9,618 nucleotides of DNA from DASWRT01 sp036403035 (GCA_036403035.1 DASWRT010000112.1:1-9618), one strand, 5' to 3'; positions 1 to 7,047 are shown, counted from the first letter of the stretch. Program-made: numbers and translations. The notes: generated from the sequence alone by a model not told the origin.

Positions 1-167
1 GTGTTGAGGCCGATCGTGTAACCCGCTTCCGGGCCGAACACCCGCCACGCGCCCCATACCGACAGGCGCAGCGCCTCGAAGCCGCGGTCGCTGACGTCGC
101 CGATCGTCCAGCGCAGGCCGATCTTCCGGCCGACCCAAGCCGCCCCGAAATCCGCCTCCGCCGCCAT
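1..167 (-). CDS. Unidentified protein, N-terminal fragment (runs off the window)
   Basis: Only the first 55 codons are inside the window; the gene continues beyond position 1. The ATG at 167-165 is preceded by TAGGAA about six bases upstream, a good ribosome binding site that overlaps the TAG stop of the acyltransferase gene. Only seven bases separate stop and start, so the two are probably co-translated. The visible protein starts MAAEADFGAAW and includes WTIGDVSDRGFEAL, then WGAWRVFGPEAGYTIGLN. There is no signal peptide or membrane segment, and I do not recognise the family with confidence. Its place as the last visible member of a sugar-modification operon suggests, by inference only, a role in the same pathway, perhaps a glycosyltransferase-like enzyme. 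Codon use matches the neighbours. Confidence 0.6.
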   Translation of the reverse strand, partial: MAAEADFGAAWVGRKIGLRWTIGDVSDRGFEALRLSVWGAWRVFGPEAGYTIGLN

Positions 168-174
168 GCAATTC

Positions 175-1251
175 CTATTCGTCGCCGATCGCCGCTCTCT
201 GACTCAGAACGCGGCGGAAGCTCGGCCGATCCTCGGCGCCCCAGGCATACTTATAGGGCTCGCCGCCGCGCAGAAAATGGAACTCGGCGGCGCCCTCGCG
301 CACCGCTTCCTCGATCGCATGGCCGACAATCACGGCACCGGGGCTGAAGCGGGCGAACGCCGGATCGAACCCGCCGAGGTAATAATAGGTCCGGCGCCGG
401 TCGGCGAACCCGTAGAAGACCGCGACCGTCCGGCTGTCGAGGCTCAGCGCGTAGAGCCGAAGGGCGTCCGCGTCGAGCAGCACCGGTGCCGCCACGTCGT
501 GCAGGCGCCGCACCCGCGGGTCTGCGAGCACGCCGCCCGCCTCGCCGCGCTCCGCCCAGCGGGCGCCGTGCAGATTGAGCAACGTGTCCATCAGGCGCGG
601 CAGGTTCTCCCGCGTCGCGCGCTCGATCCGCACGCCGCCTTCGCGGCCGAGCCGGCGGCGGTAGTAGCGCAATTTCTCCAGCATCCGCGTCGGCACGTGC
701 GCTCCGAGATCGTCGAGGTAGGCCGGCAGGCGCAGAACGGGGCAGGGCTCGCCGCTCCCGTGCCGCTCCTCCCGGCACATTGCCGCCCTCGCCGGAAGCG
801 GCGCGTCGAGCAGCGGCTCCCCCGGCCTGAGGTCGAACAGGTCGCAGACGTCCCACCATGCGCTGCGGCGATGCGCGAGATGCTCCACGACCGCGGCGGC
901 GACCCGCTTCCCGTCGCCGTCCCGGTACAGCAGGCCGAGATAGTCACTGACGCCGACGCCGATCAGTCGCACCGTGCGGTCGGAAACGTAAAGCGGCGCG
1001 AGGCCGGCGAGCGCGCCGCCGCTTGCGCGGTCGCGCACCGCGAGGGTCATGATCCCGCCCGGCGCGAAGGCCCGCCACCATGCAAGGAGCCAAGCCGGCG
1101 ACTGGAACGGCGTCGCCGCCGATGCCGCGCTGCGCCACAGCGTCCACCATTCCGGCGCGAGCGCGTCGAGCGCCGGCAGATCGCTCAGTTCCTCGACCGT
1201 GAGCGCCGCCGCGTCGCGCCGCCGTTCAGGCGACATCGGCGGCATGGTCAT
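175..1251 (-). CDS. GNAT-like acyltransferase, CelD/BcsL type (Acetyltransf_6)
   Basis: Predicted cytoplasmic acyltransferase of 358 residues. The order of motifs fits the CelD/BcsL family of GNAT-fold enzymes: an N-terminal FQSPAWLLAWWRAF near residues 49-62, an Arg-rich central region with LRYYRRRLGREGG, then YYYLGGFDPAFARFSPG and a terminal LRGGEPYKYAWG near 327-338. Members are usually found in exopolysaccharide or cell-surface loci and are thought to acylate sugars or amines. The start is uncertain. ATG codons at 1251, 1245 and 1236 all overlap the end of the upstream glycosyltransferase (stop at 1226-1228) and none has a clear ribosome binding site, so translation is probably coupled. 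An extension further upstream is open but lies wholly inside the preceding gene. In context it could acylate the amine exposed by the PIG-L deacetylase encoded just before it. That link is inference. Confidence 0.85.
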   Translation of the reverse strand: MTMPPMSPERRRDAAALTVEELSDLPALDALAPEWWTLWRSAASAATPFQSPAWLLAWWRAFAPGGIMTLAVRDRASGGALAGLAPLYVSDRTVRLIGVGVSDYLGLLYRDGDGKRVAAAVVEHLAHRRSAWWDVCDLFDLRPGEPLLDAPLPARAAMCREERHGSGEPCPVLRLPAYLDDLGAHVPTRMLEKLRYYRRRLGREGGVRIERATRENLPRLMDTLLNLHGARWAERGEAGGVLADPRVRRLHDVAAPVLLDADALRLYALSLDSRTVAVFYGFADRRRTYYYLGGFDPAFARFSPGAVIVGHAIEEAVREGAAEFHFLRGGEPYKYAWGAEDRPSFRRVLSQRAAIGDE

Positions 1252-2293
1252 GCGTCGGGCGGGCGAGTTGTTCGTAAAGCGCGATATAGCGCGCGACGGT
1301 CCGGTCGAGCGAGAAGCGTGTCCGCGCCGCGGCACGGCAGGCTTCCGGGTCGAGCGATCCCGCCGCCGCGATCGCGTCGGCCATCTCCGCCGCGTCGCTC
1401 ACCAGGAACCCGGTCCTGCCGTGCTCGACGATGTCGGGCAGCGCGCCGGCCGGGAACGCGACGACCGGCGTGCCGCTGGCCAGCGCCTCCATCGCGACCA
1501 GCGAACTGGTCTCCGGCGCGAGGCTCGGGACGAGGAGGCAGCGCGCCGCCGCGAGCAGCCGCCGCTTCCGCGCGAAGCCGACCGGGCCGAGGAACCGGCG
1601 CTGCGCGTCGAGGCGCGGCCGGATCTCGGCGTCGAAATAGGCCTCGTGCGCGGCGTACGGGTAGACTTGGCCGGCGAGCAGCAGCGGCGCGCCCGCGCGC
1701 TTCGCCGCGTCGAGCGCATGGTGGAAACCCTTCTCCGGGCAGATCCGGCCGAGCGCCAGCGCGAAGCGCCGCCGCTTCGCATGCTGTCCCGCCGACGCGA
1801 AGGCGTCGACATCGACGCCGTTCTCGATCGTCGGCAGCAGCGCGACGCCCGGCGGGCAGGCGCGGCGCTGCGATTCCGACACGCAATGCAGGTAGGTGCG
1901 CGGCCGCGCCGGCCGCAGCGCCTCCGCCGGGTACCAGGACGGCGGCAGGTGCAGCGTCGCCAAGGCCGGCGGCCCCGGCGGCGGCAGATAGGCGTGGAAG
2001 TCGACGCCGTGCAGATGGATGAGGTCTATCGCCGACTCGCGCGCGAGCGCCGCCTTGATCGCCGCGCAATGATCGGCGGCGGCGCGGCGCTTGGCGTCAT
2101 CGTCGAGCGGCCCGTCAATGCGCGGCGTCGCGATCAGCGCGCCGGCGACCGCCGAGCCTTCGCAGGCGACGACGAGCGACCGGTGCCCCGCTTGCGTCAG
2201 CGCCGCGTCGAGCCGCGCCAGCACCTGCTCCGCGCCGCCGACCGCGTCGGGCGACACCGGCGCGAGCGGGTAGGCGACGCTGAGGATGGTGAG
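1226..2293 (-). other. GT4 glycosyltransferase domain of the fused protein (possible separate gene)
   Basis: This entry marks the second domain of the 1226-3304 frame, because other annotations may call it as its own gene. Homology to GT4 enzymes begins at LTILSVAYPLAP, coded from 2293. No ATG or TTG start is available in frame near that point. The only upstream candidate within the linker is a GTG at 2377-2375, which lies inside the repeat and has no visible ribosome binding site. The next GTG downstream falls after the first beta strand of the fold. The donor-binding C-terminal half is intact, so the domain looks functional. Acceptor and donor cannot be read from the sequence. Confidence 0.6.
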
Positions 2294-3304
2294 GGGGCGC
2301 CGATGTAGCCGCCGCTCTCCCTCCCCCGCCCGCGGGGGAGGGGCGGGGTGGGGGCTCCCGCGATCTGCCGGGAGCACATCGAAACTCGATGTCGCGTGAA
2401 CCGGCCCCCATCCCGACCTTCCCCCGCAGGCGGGGGAAGGGGCTGGGAAATGCCCAGGCAGGCTGCCGCGAAGAGAAGGTGGAGCAAGCGCCTCGACCGC
2501 CTCTTTCGCCAGCGCCCGCCACCGCTCGCCGGTCATTCCTCCCCATCCGAACCGCTCGTAGAACAGCGTTCCCGCATGCGGCGGAGCGGTGAAGTCGTAG
2601 GCGGGGGCGGGGCGGAAGCGTTCGATGCCGGTCGGGAAGTATTGCAGCGTTCCCTGCTGCGTCGTGAAGCAGGCGAGGAGGCGGCGCTTGAGGTCCTGTT
2701 CCGCCGCCGTCAGCGGGAGCGCGACCTCTCCGCCGCCGTCGGCGTTGTCGAGGAATTCCAGCGGCGCGATCGACCCGTTCCGATCGTGGTAGGACGCCAT
2801 CTCGACGATGGCGGGAGCGGCCGCCGGGCCGAGCAGCTCCCGGCAGGCGGCATGGACGATGAAGCATGCGGCGTCGTGGTCGGGATGACCCCCCTCGTAC
2901 GGATGAGTCACGATGATGTCTGGCGCGCCGCGGTCGCGGAGCAGCGCGGCGAGCCGGCGGGCGAGTCCGGCGAGGTCGAGCGACGCTTCCTGATCCACCG
3001 CGCCGAGCATCGCGAGATCGGCGGATGCCCCAGCCGTTCGCAGGGCCGCTTCCAGCTCCCGGCGGCGCAGCGCCGCGTAGTCCTCACGGGTCGCGCAGCC
3101 GGCGCGGCTTGCGTCCGTCATGTCGCGCGGTGCGCCGTCGGTGACGTGGATCAGCAACAGGCCATTGCCGAGGAGCGGCAGCCGCGTACCGAGCCCCAGC
3201 ACCTCGTCGTCCGGGTGCGCGGCGACGACTGCGACGCTGAACTCGGCGAGCCGCGCCCGGTTGCCGTCGCGCAGCGCGTCGATGAAGCCGGCGGCGGCGG
3301 TCAC
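1226..3304 (-). CDS. PIG-L family N-acetyl-sugar deacetylase fused to GT4 glycosyltransferase
   Basis: A 692-residue open frame with two enzyme domains. Residues 1-275 are a PIG-L/LmbE-type zinc-dependent deacetylase: AHPDDEVLG at 29-37 (general base and metal ligands) and THPYEGGHPDHDA at 133-145 (second metal-binding motif). Known PIG-L enzymes remove the acetyl group from GlcNAc-linked substrates. Residues 338-680 are a GT4 retaining glycosyltransferase with GGAEQVL near 356, ENGVDVD at 494-500, ALGRICPEKG at 517-526, and the EX7E pair E598 and E606. Between them, residues 289-329 are low-complexity Pro/Gly/Arg sequence encoded by a REPIN-like repeat. The start is GTG at 3304, overlapping the stop of the preceding gene as GTGA. 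No stop lies between the domains, and the GT4 part has no ATG of its own. Either this is a true bifunctional protein or the repeat has merged two genes. Deacetylase and GT4 genes also cooperate in mycothiol and bacillithiol synthesis. Confidence 0.85.
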   Translation of the reverse strand: MTAAAGFIDALRDGNRARLAEFSVAVVAAHPDDEVLGLGTRLPLLGNGLLLIHVTDGAPRDMTDASRAGCATREDYAALRRRELEAALRTAGASADLAMLGAVDQEASLDLAGLARRLAALLRDRGAPDIIVTHPYEGGHPDHDAACFIVHAACRELLGPAAAPAIVEMASYHDRNGSIAPLEFLDNADGGGEVALPLTAAEQDLKRRLLACFTTQQGTLQYFPTGIERFRPAPAYDFTAPPHAGTLFYERFGWGGMTGERWRALAKEAVEALAPPSLRGSLPGHFPAPSPACGGRSGWGPVHATSSFDVLPADRGSPHPAPPPRAGEGERRLHRRPLTILSVAYPLAPVSPDAVGGAEQVLARLDAALTQAGHRSLVVACEGSAVAGALIATPRIDGPLDDDAKRRAAADHCAAIKAALARESAIDLIHLHGVDFHAYLPPPGPPALATLHLPPSWYPAEALRPARPRTYLHCVSESQRRACPPGVALLPTIENGVDVDAFASAGQHAKRRRFALALGRICPEKGFHHALDAAKRAGAPLLLAGQVYPYAAHEAYFDAEIRPRLDAQRRFLGPVGFARKRRLLAAARCLLVPSLAPETSSLVAMEALASGTPVVAFPAGALPDIVEHGRTGFLVSDAAEMADAIAAAGSLDPEACRAAARTRFSLDRTVARYIALYEQLARPTHDHAADVA
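2319..2440. repeat. REPIN-like element: two inverted GC-rich palindromes
   Basis: Arm 1 (2319-2355, plus) and arm 2 (2440-2404, minus) are homologous 37-base sequences that agree at roughly 32 positions. Each begins with a strong hairpin: a stem of about 11 bp with a CC loop near 2330 in arm 1 (CTCCCCCGC against GCGGGGGAG plus flanking pairs), and a perfect 11-bp stem with an AG loop (2417-2427 against 2430-2440) in arm 2. Each hairpin is followed by a tail of the form CGGGRTGGGGGC. Two such units in inverted orientation around a short spacer are the layout of REP doublets (REPINs), which RAYT-type transposases are known to mobilise. No transposase is encoded here. The spacer (2356-2403) carries two further small hairpins. 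The element is translated in frame within the deacetylase-GT4 gene. Confidence 0.75.
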
Positions 3305-4266
3305 TTCCCCGCGACGGCGGCCGCGAGCGTTTGTTCGCGGCGGCTGCTTTGCATCGTCTCGGCGATCGCCGGCCGCACGCCCGCGGCGTACCGCCTGACC
3401 ATCATCGCGCACCACTCCGCGAACTCCTCGTTCGATTGCGGCGGGCTCGTGTAGTGCGGCGCGATCCCGCGATGCTCCGGGGTGAAGCAGAAGCACACGG
3501 TGACGTCGAACGACTCCAGCGCCTTCATCTGGCGGTCGAACCACGCCTCGGCGTTCGGCCGGAACCAGTCCGCCCAGGAGAGTCCGGTACGCAGGTAGGT
3601 GACGCCGAGATCCTTCATCCAGCGCACCGCGTCGTCGAGCCGGTGGTCCTCGAAATGGAACCACTGGCAGAAGCCGATCTCCGGCGTGTAGTCCGCGAAG
3701 TGCTTCAACGCGAGCTTCGGCGTCCCGTCCTCGCGCAGCAGCCCCATGTAGAAATGCCGGTAGTAGGACGAGCCCTCGGCCTCGCGGTGCCGGGTCGTCG
3801 CCGGCCATGCGCGCGGCAGGTCGTAGAGGCTGTACCAGTGGATGCGCGGCGAGCGGCCGATCAGCAGCTCGGCGGTCCGCTTCAGCCCGAACTCCTGCAC
3901 CTCCTCGGCGCCGAAGGTCGAGATTCCGACCTCGGTGACCCAGACCGGCAGGTCGGTGACGCCCTCGATCTCCTTCAGCTTCGCCGGCCACTCCTGGAGC
4001 TGCCAGTGGTTCCAGTCCAACGGGAAGCCGTGCACCGCGACCGCGTCGACATGGTCGAGCGCGCCGCGGCCCTTCAGGTTGAGGATGAAGTTCGGGTCGA
4101 TCGGCGAGATGCCGCCGAGGACGCGCGGCAGATACGGGTTCTCGGCCGCGATCGCCTGTCCCGTGACGCGCACCAGATCGGCGAACATCGACCAGTCCGG
4201 GTCGATCTCCGGGTCCCAGTGCGACTTGTTGTTGGGCTCGTTCCAGATCTTCACCGCTTCGATCAT
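3301..4266 (-). CDS. Glycoside-hydrolase-like TIM-barrel protein (beta-xylosidase-like), motif order permuted
   Basis: A 321-residue protein with no signal peptide, so predicted cytoplasmic. IWNEPNNKSHW at residues 7-17 carries the clan GH-A acid/base signature NEP (E10), and WVTEVGIST at 109-117 carries the likely nucleophile E112 at the end of a later strand. IHWYSLYDL at 142-150 fits the strand-8 Trp region. Unusually, LDDAVRWMKDLGVTYLRTGLSW (210-231) and FDVTVCFCFTPEHRGIAP (253-270), which look like strands 1-3 of the same barrel, come after the catalytic half. The start is ATG at 4266 with GGAAG eight bases upstream. It lies 24 bases after the methyltransferase and ends in a GTGA overlap with the deacetylase gene. 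Similar proteins are annotated as beta-xylosidase, but the substrate is unknown. In a biosynthetic operon it may trim or transfer a sugar rather than degrade polysaccharide. The length is short for GH39, consistent with a bare barrel. Confidence 0.8.
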   Translation of the reverse strand: MIEAVKIWNEPNNKSHWDPEIDPDWSMFADLVRVTGQAIAAENPYLPRVLGGISPIDPNFILNLKGRGALDHVDAVAVHGFPLDWNHWQLQEWPAKLKEIEGVTDLPVWVTEVGISTFGAEEVQEFGLKRTAELLIGRSPRIHWYSLYDLPRAWPATTRHREAEGSSYYRHFYMGLLREDGTPKLALKHFADYTPEIGFCQWFHFEDHRLDDAVRWMKDLGVTYLRTGLSWADWFRPNAEAWFDRQMKALESFDVTVCFCFTPEHRGIAPHYTSPPQSNEEFAEWCAMMVRRYAAGVRPAIAETMQSSRREQTLAAAVAGK

Positions 4267-4290
4267 GTGCTGCTCTTCCGTTCCGTGCGT

Positions 4291-5103
4291 TCAGCCGACG
4301 CTCTCGGCGAGCGGGCGCGCGGGGTAAACGGCGCGCGGCCACGAATCCGCGATCTCGACGCGGCGGCAGAGGAAGACTTCCTCCTCCGGGTGCTGGAGGA
4401 TCTGGAACCCGGCGCTGCGCAGCATCGCTGCGGCCCCGGCGCGGTTCGGCACCCACCAGTTCGTCTCGTCGCCCGCGTATTTCTTCTCGATGAAGGACAT
4501 CTGCGGGAAACCGGGCTGCTCGAAGATGTCCGTCGTCCAGAACGGGTAGTCCTCGTCCAGCGCCTGCACCTCGGCGCTGCCGCGCTGCATCGACTGGAAC
4601 AGCAGCAGGTCCTTGGCGACGTGCTCGTGGATGAGGTCGAGCGCCAGCAGCGGGTGGCGGAGGTGGTAGAACACCCCCATGAAGATCACGAGGTCGAACG
4701 TCTCGCCCAGCGCGGCGACGTCGTAAACCTCCAGCCGGCGGAACTCGATATCGAGGCCGCTCACCTCGGCGGCGAAGCGGGCCTGCGCGAGATAACCCTC
4801 GTCATGGTCGATGCCGACGACGCGCGCGGCACCCCGCCGCTTCATCTCCAGCGCGTAGAAGCCGCCGTTGCAGCCGATGTCGAGGACGGTCTTGCCGGTC
4901 AGGTCGTCCGGCACCGCGTCGCGGAAGCGCTGCCATTTCACGGCGGGATAGTCGCCGAGGAAATGGTCGGGCGCGGTGCGGACGCCGTGACCCAGATCGA
5001 GGTTGTGGAACCACGGGCCGAGCGCCGCCGCGCGCTCGCGGATCTCGTCCGCGCTCAGAACCGGGGGCGTCGGCGGCGGCGCCGTCAGCACGTCGTCAGG
5101 CAT
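4291..5103 (-). CDS. SAM-dependent methyltransferase, CmoB-like (TIGR04290-type)
   Basis: A 270-residue class I methyltransferase. The SAM-binding motif I is VLDIGCNGGFYALEM at 73-87, the motif II acidic residue is in VVGIDHDE, and DLVIFMGVFYHLRHPL is the motif IV/post-I region. The N-terminal ALGPWFHNLDLGHGVRT (27-43) resembles CmoB-type enzymes, and the overall pattern matches what I remember of the TIGR04290 (Rta_06860) family, whose substrate is not known to me. The start is ATG at 5103 with a strong GGAGGAG five bases upstream. It overlaps the nucleotidyltransferase gene by eight bases. An upstream in-frame extension is open but rejected, since it runs in the neighbour's coding region and encodes Arg/Thr-rich sequence. 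In context it probably methylates a sugar or glycoside intermediate rather than tRNA. That is inference from its neighbours. Confidence 0.88.
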   Translation of the reverse strand: MPDDVLTAPPPTPPVLSADEIRERAAALGPWFHNLDLGHGVRTAPDHFLGDYPAVKWQRFRDAVPDDLTGKTVLDIGCNGGFYALEMKRRGAARVVGIDHDEGYLAQARFAAEVSGLDIEFRRLEVYDVAALGETFDLVIFMGVFYHLRHPLLALDLIHEHVAKDLLLFQSMQRGSAEVQALDEDYPFWTTDIFEQPGFPQMSFIEKKYAGDETNWWVPNRAGAAAMLRSAGFQILQHPEEEVFLCRRVEIADSWPRAVYPARPLAESVG

Positions 5104-5878
5104 CCGTCTCCTCCAGGTCAGGTGCGTGCGTTCCATCGTCGTCGTCGTGCGGCGGCGGGTTCCGCGACAGGACGCGGATCGCCTCGCGGTAGCCGTGCAG
5201 TGTTCCGACATCGACATAGGCGGTGCCGGCGCGCACGCCGACGGCGACGCCGCCGCGCGCGATGTATTCGTTGACCAGCGTGCCGATGTATTCGTCGCTG
5301 CGCTCCCGCTCCAGCCAGAGCCGGTGCAGCGCGTGCAGCGTCGCGCCGGGCATCCTGAACGCGCCCCAGATCCAGGAGGAGCGCGCCTGGCGGCTCTTCA
5401 CCTGGATCTCCTCGACCCGCCCGCCGTCGCCGGTCACGACCGCGTCGAAGAACTCCGGCCGCTCGACCGGGAACAGCAGGAACGAGAGCACGTCGTCGGG
5501 GAGCGTGCAGAACCCGTCTTCGGGGAACCAGATCGTATCGGGCAGGCCGATGATGACCGGCTCGTCCGGGTGGATCAGCGGCACCGCGCGGAAGATCGCG
5601 TCGCACAGCCCGCCGGGCTGCGGCTGCACGACGAACGAGGTCGTCGCGCCGCCGATGCCGCCGCCGTAATATTGGAGGATGTCCGACTTTCCGGGGGCGA
5701 TGACGAAGCAGATCTTGTCGGCGCCGCAGCGGAGCATCCGGTCGACGAGATATTCGCTGACCGCCTTCGGCCGCTCGGTCTTGCCGTCGAAGCGGCTGCC
5801 GACCGGCAGCAGCTCCTTCGAGAAGGCGAGCGGCTGGATGCGCGTGCCGCTCCCGGCGGCGGGTATGATCCCCCACAT
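5096..5878 (-). CDS. Sugar-phosphate nucleotidyltransferase (RmlA/GalU-like)
   Basis: A 260-residue cytoplasmic enzyme expected to join a nucleoside triphosphate and a sugar-1-phosphate into an NDP-sugar, the activated donor for glycosyltransferases. Residues 6-16 carry the nucleotide-binding loop PAAGSGTRIQP, followed by the conserved Lys in FSKELLPV (K21). VIIGLPDT places a probable metal-binding Asp at 114, and YVDVGTLHGY (221-230) corresponds to the second metal-binding Asp region of RmlA. The C-terminus ends in an acidic stretch (HDDDDG) that is probably disordered. The start is ATG at 5878 with GAGGAGG nine bases upstream, 14 bases after the stop of the CgeB-like glycosyltransferase. 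Base and sugar specificity cannot be decided from sequence alone. It probably supplies a donor for one of the two glycosyltransferases in this operon. Confidence 0.88.
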   Translation of the reverse strand: MWGIIPAAGSGTRIQPLAFSKELLPVGSRFDGKTERPKAVSEYLVDRMLRCGADKICFVIAPGKSDILQYYGGGIGGATTSFVVQPQPGGLCDAIFRAVPLIHPDEPVIIGLPDTIWFPEDGFCTLPDDVLSFLLFPVERPEFFDAVVTGDGGRVEEIQVKSRQARSSWIWGAFRMPGATLHALHRLWLERERSDEYIGTLVNEYIARGGVAVGVRAGTAYVDVGTLHGYREAIRVLSRNPPPHDDDDGTHAPDLEETDA

Positions 5879-5892
5879 CCCGATCGGCCTCC

Positions 5893-7047
5893 TCAGCCGG
5901 TTGTCTGGGTGATGGCGGCGGCGGCGGTCGCGGCTGCCGTCGCCGGACGAACGGCGCCGGCCCGCGGCGCGCTGCTGCCGCTCATGGCGTCCTGGAGATC
6001 GGCTTCGAGTCCCGCCGCCCGCTGCGCCGCGGTATGTTCGGCGAGCGTCCGCTCGCGGGCGGCCTGCGCGATGCGCGCCAGCTCGGCGTCGCTCAGCTCC
6101 AGCGCCGCCGTCGCGTCTTCGGTCGTGCGTCCGACCAGCATCTCGCTGCCCGGCGCGAAGAACGCGTCGAGCCCGTCCCAGCAGTCCGTCAGGATCGGCA
6201 CGCCGCAGGCTGCGGCCTCGAACAGCCGTCCCGACGGGCAGTAGCCCATCTCGGCCATCGCCCGGCGCGTCACGTTGAGGGTGAGGCGCGAGGAGCAGAA
6301 GAAAGCCGGATGCGCCGACGGCGGCATGTGGCGCTTGAAGAAGATGTTCGGCGTCCACGGGAAGTCCGCCGGGTACTGCGCGCCGCCGATCAGGAACCGC
6401 CGCTCCGGCAGCCGTCGCGCCGGCTCGATGAACAGCGCCTCCAGCGCCGCCTGCCGATCCTCGGCGTAGGTCCCGAGATAGGAGAGGTCGCAGCGGTACT
6501 CGTCTTCCGGCGGCACCGGCCGGTGCACCTCAGGGTCGACATGGCCATAGAGCGGCGCCACCCGGCGGGCGCCCAGGCGGGTCTTCAGCTCGTCGAGCGC
6601 GGCCCCGCCGGTGTAGCTCAGCACGAGGTCGAAATCCCTGAGCCCGCGCGGCCCGATATAGCCGGTCTCGCCGCCGTCGCGCAGCCGCGCCAGCGTCACC
6701 GGCGTGTCGAGATCGTAGAAGCATTTGAGCCGCGCCGGCGAGTCGAGGATCAGCTCGGTCGCGGCGATCCCGTCGGGGCAGTAGGACGTTACCATCGCGA
6801 CGTCGGCGTCCGCGAGGTGCCGCCGCGCCGCCCCGTGCCGCAGCGCGTCCCAGTCGTCGTAGAGCACGAGGTCGCCGCCGGGCAGCTCGGCCATGTCCCG
6901 GTTGTGCGCGTAATAGGAAACGTCGCGCTCGAAGAAGGCGATGCGATGGCCGCGCCGACGCAGCGCGGCGCAGAGGCCGCGCCACAGCGTCGCGTGCCCG
7001 TTCCCCCAGGACGAGCTGATGGTCAGCCCGAAGATCGCGAACTTCAT
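5893..7047 (-). CDS. CgeB-like glycosyltransferase (Glyco_trans_1_2 family)
   Basis: A 384-residue GT-B-fold glycosyltransferase, the first sugar gene of the operon. The N-terminus MKFAIFGLTISSSWGNGHA carries the first strand and glycine-rich turn. The C-terminal donor-binding half contains LTLNVTRRAMAEMGYCPSGRLFEAAACGVPILTD (residues 255-288), which matches the CgeB/Glyco_trans_1_2 pattern of a conserved Arg-Leu-Phe-Glu helix followed by G-x-P. The last 30 residues (355-384) are Ala-rich and probably disordered. The start at 7047 fits the beginning of the fold. An upstream in-frame ATG at 7161 would add 38 Arg/Thr/Asp-rich residues coded by a tandem repeat and has no ribosome binding site, so it was rejected. 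The chosen start has only a distant GGAG, so initiation may be weak. Donor and acceptor are unknown. Confidence 0.85.
   Translation of the reverse strand: MKFAIFGLTISSSWGNGHATLWRGLCAALRRRGHRIAFFERDVSYYAHNRDMAELPGGDLVLYDDWDALRHGAARRHLADADVAMVTSYCPDGIAATELILDSPARLKCFYDLDTPVTLARLRDGGETGYIGPRGLRDFDLVLSYTGGAALDELKTRLGARRVAPLYGHVDPEVHRPVPPEDEYRCDLSYLGTYAEDRQAALEALFIEPARRLPERRFLIGGAQYPADFPWTPNIFFKRHMPPSAHPAFFCSSRLTLNVTRRAMAEMGYCPSGRLFEAAACGVPILTDCWDGLDAFFAPGSEMLVGRTTEDATAALELSDAELARIAQAARERTLAEHTAAQRAAGLEADLQDAMSGSSAPRAGAVRPATAAATAAAAITQTTG

Noticed and set aside
166..2022. Long plus-strand open frame opposite the acyltransferase and GT4 genes
   Set aside because: It encodes Arg/Ala/Pro-rich sequence without motifs and lies antisense to well-supported genes. 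Long antisense frames are expected at this GC content.
2319..2440. Terminal inverted repeats of an insertion sequence
   Set aside because: The arms enclose only 48 bases with no coding capacity, and each arm is itself a hairpin, which fits a REP doublet rather than an insertion sequence end.
4291..5103. tRNA-modifying CmoB
   Set aside because: The N-terminal and SAM motifs are CmoB-like, but the protein is shorter than CmoB, no CmoA neighbour is present, and the gene is embedded in a sugar operon.
3331..5274. Long plus-strand open frame opposite the hydrolase-like and methyltransferase genes
   Set aside because: It is a shadow frame with low-complexity composition, and the minus-strand proteins carry clear catalytic motifs.
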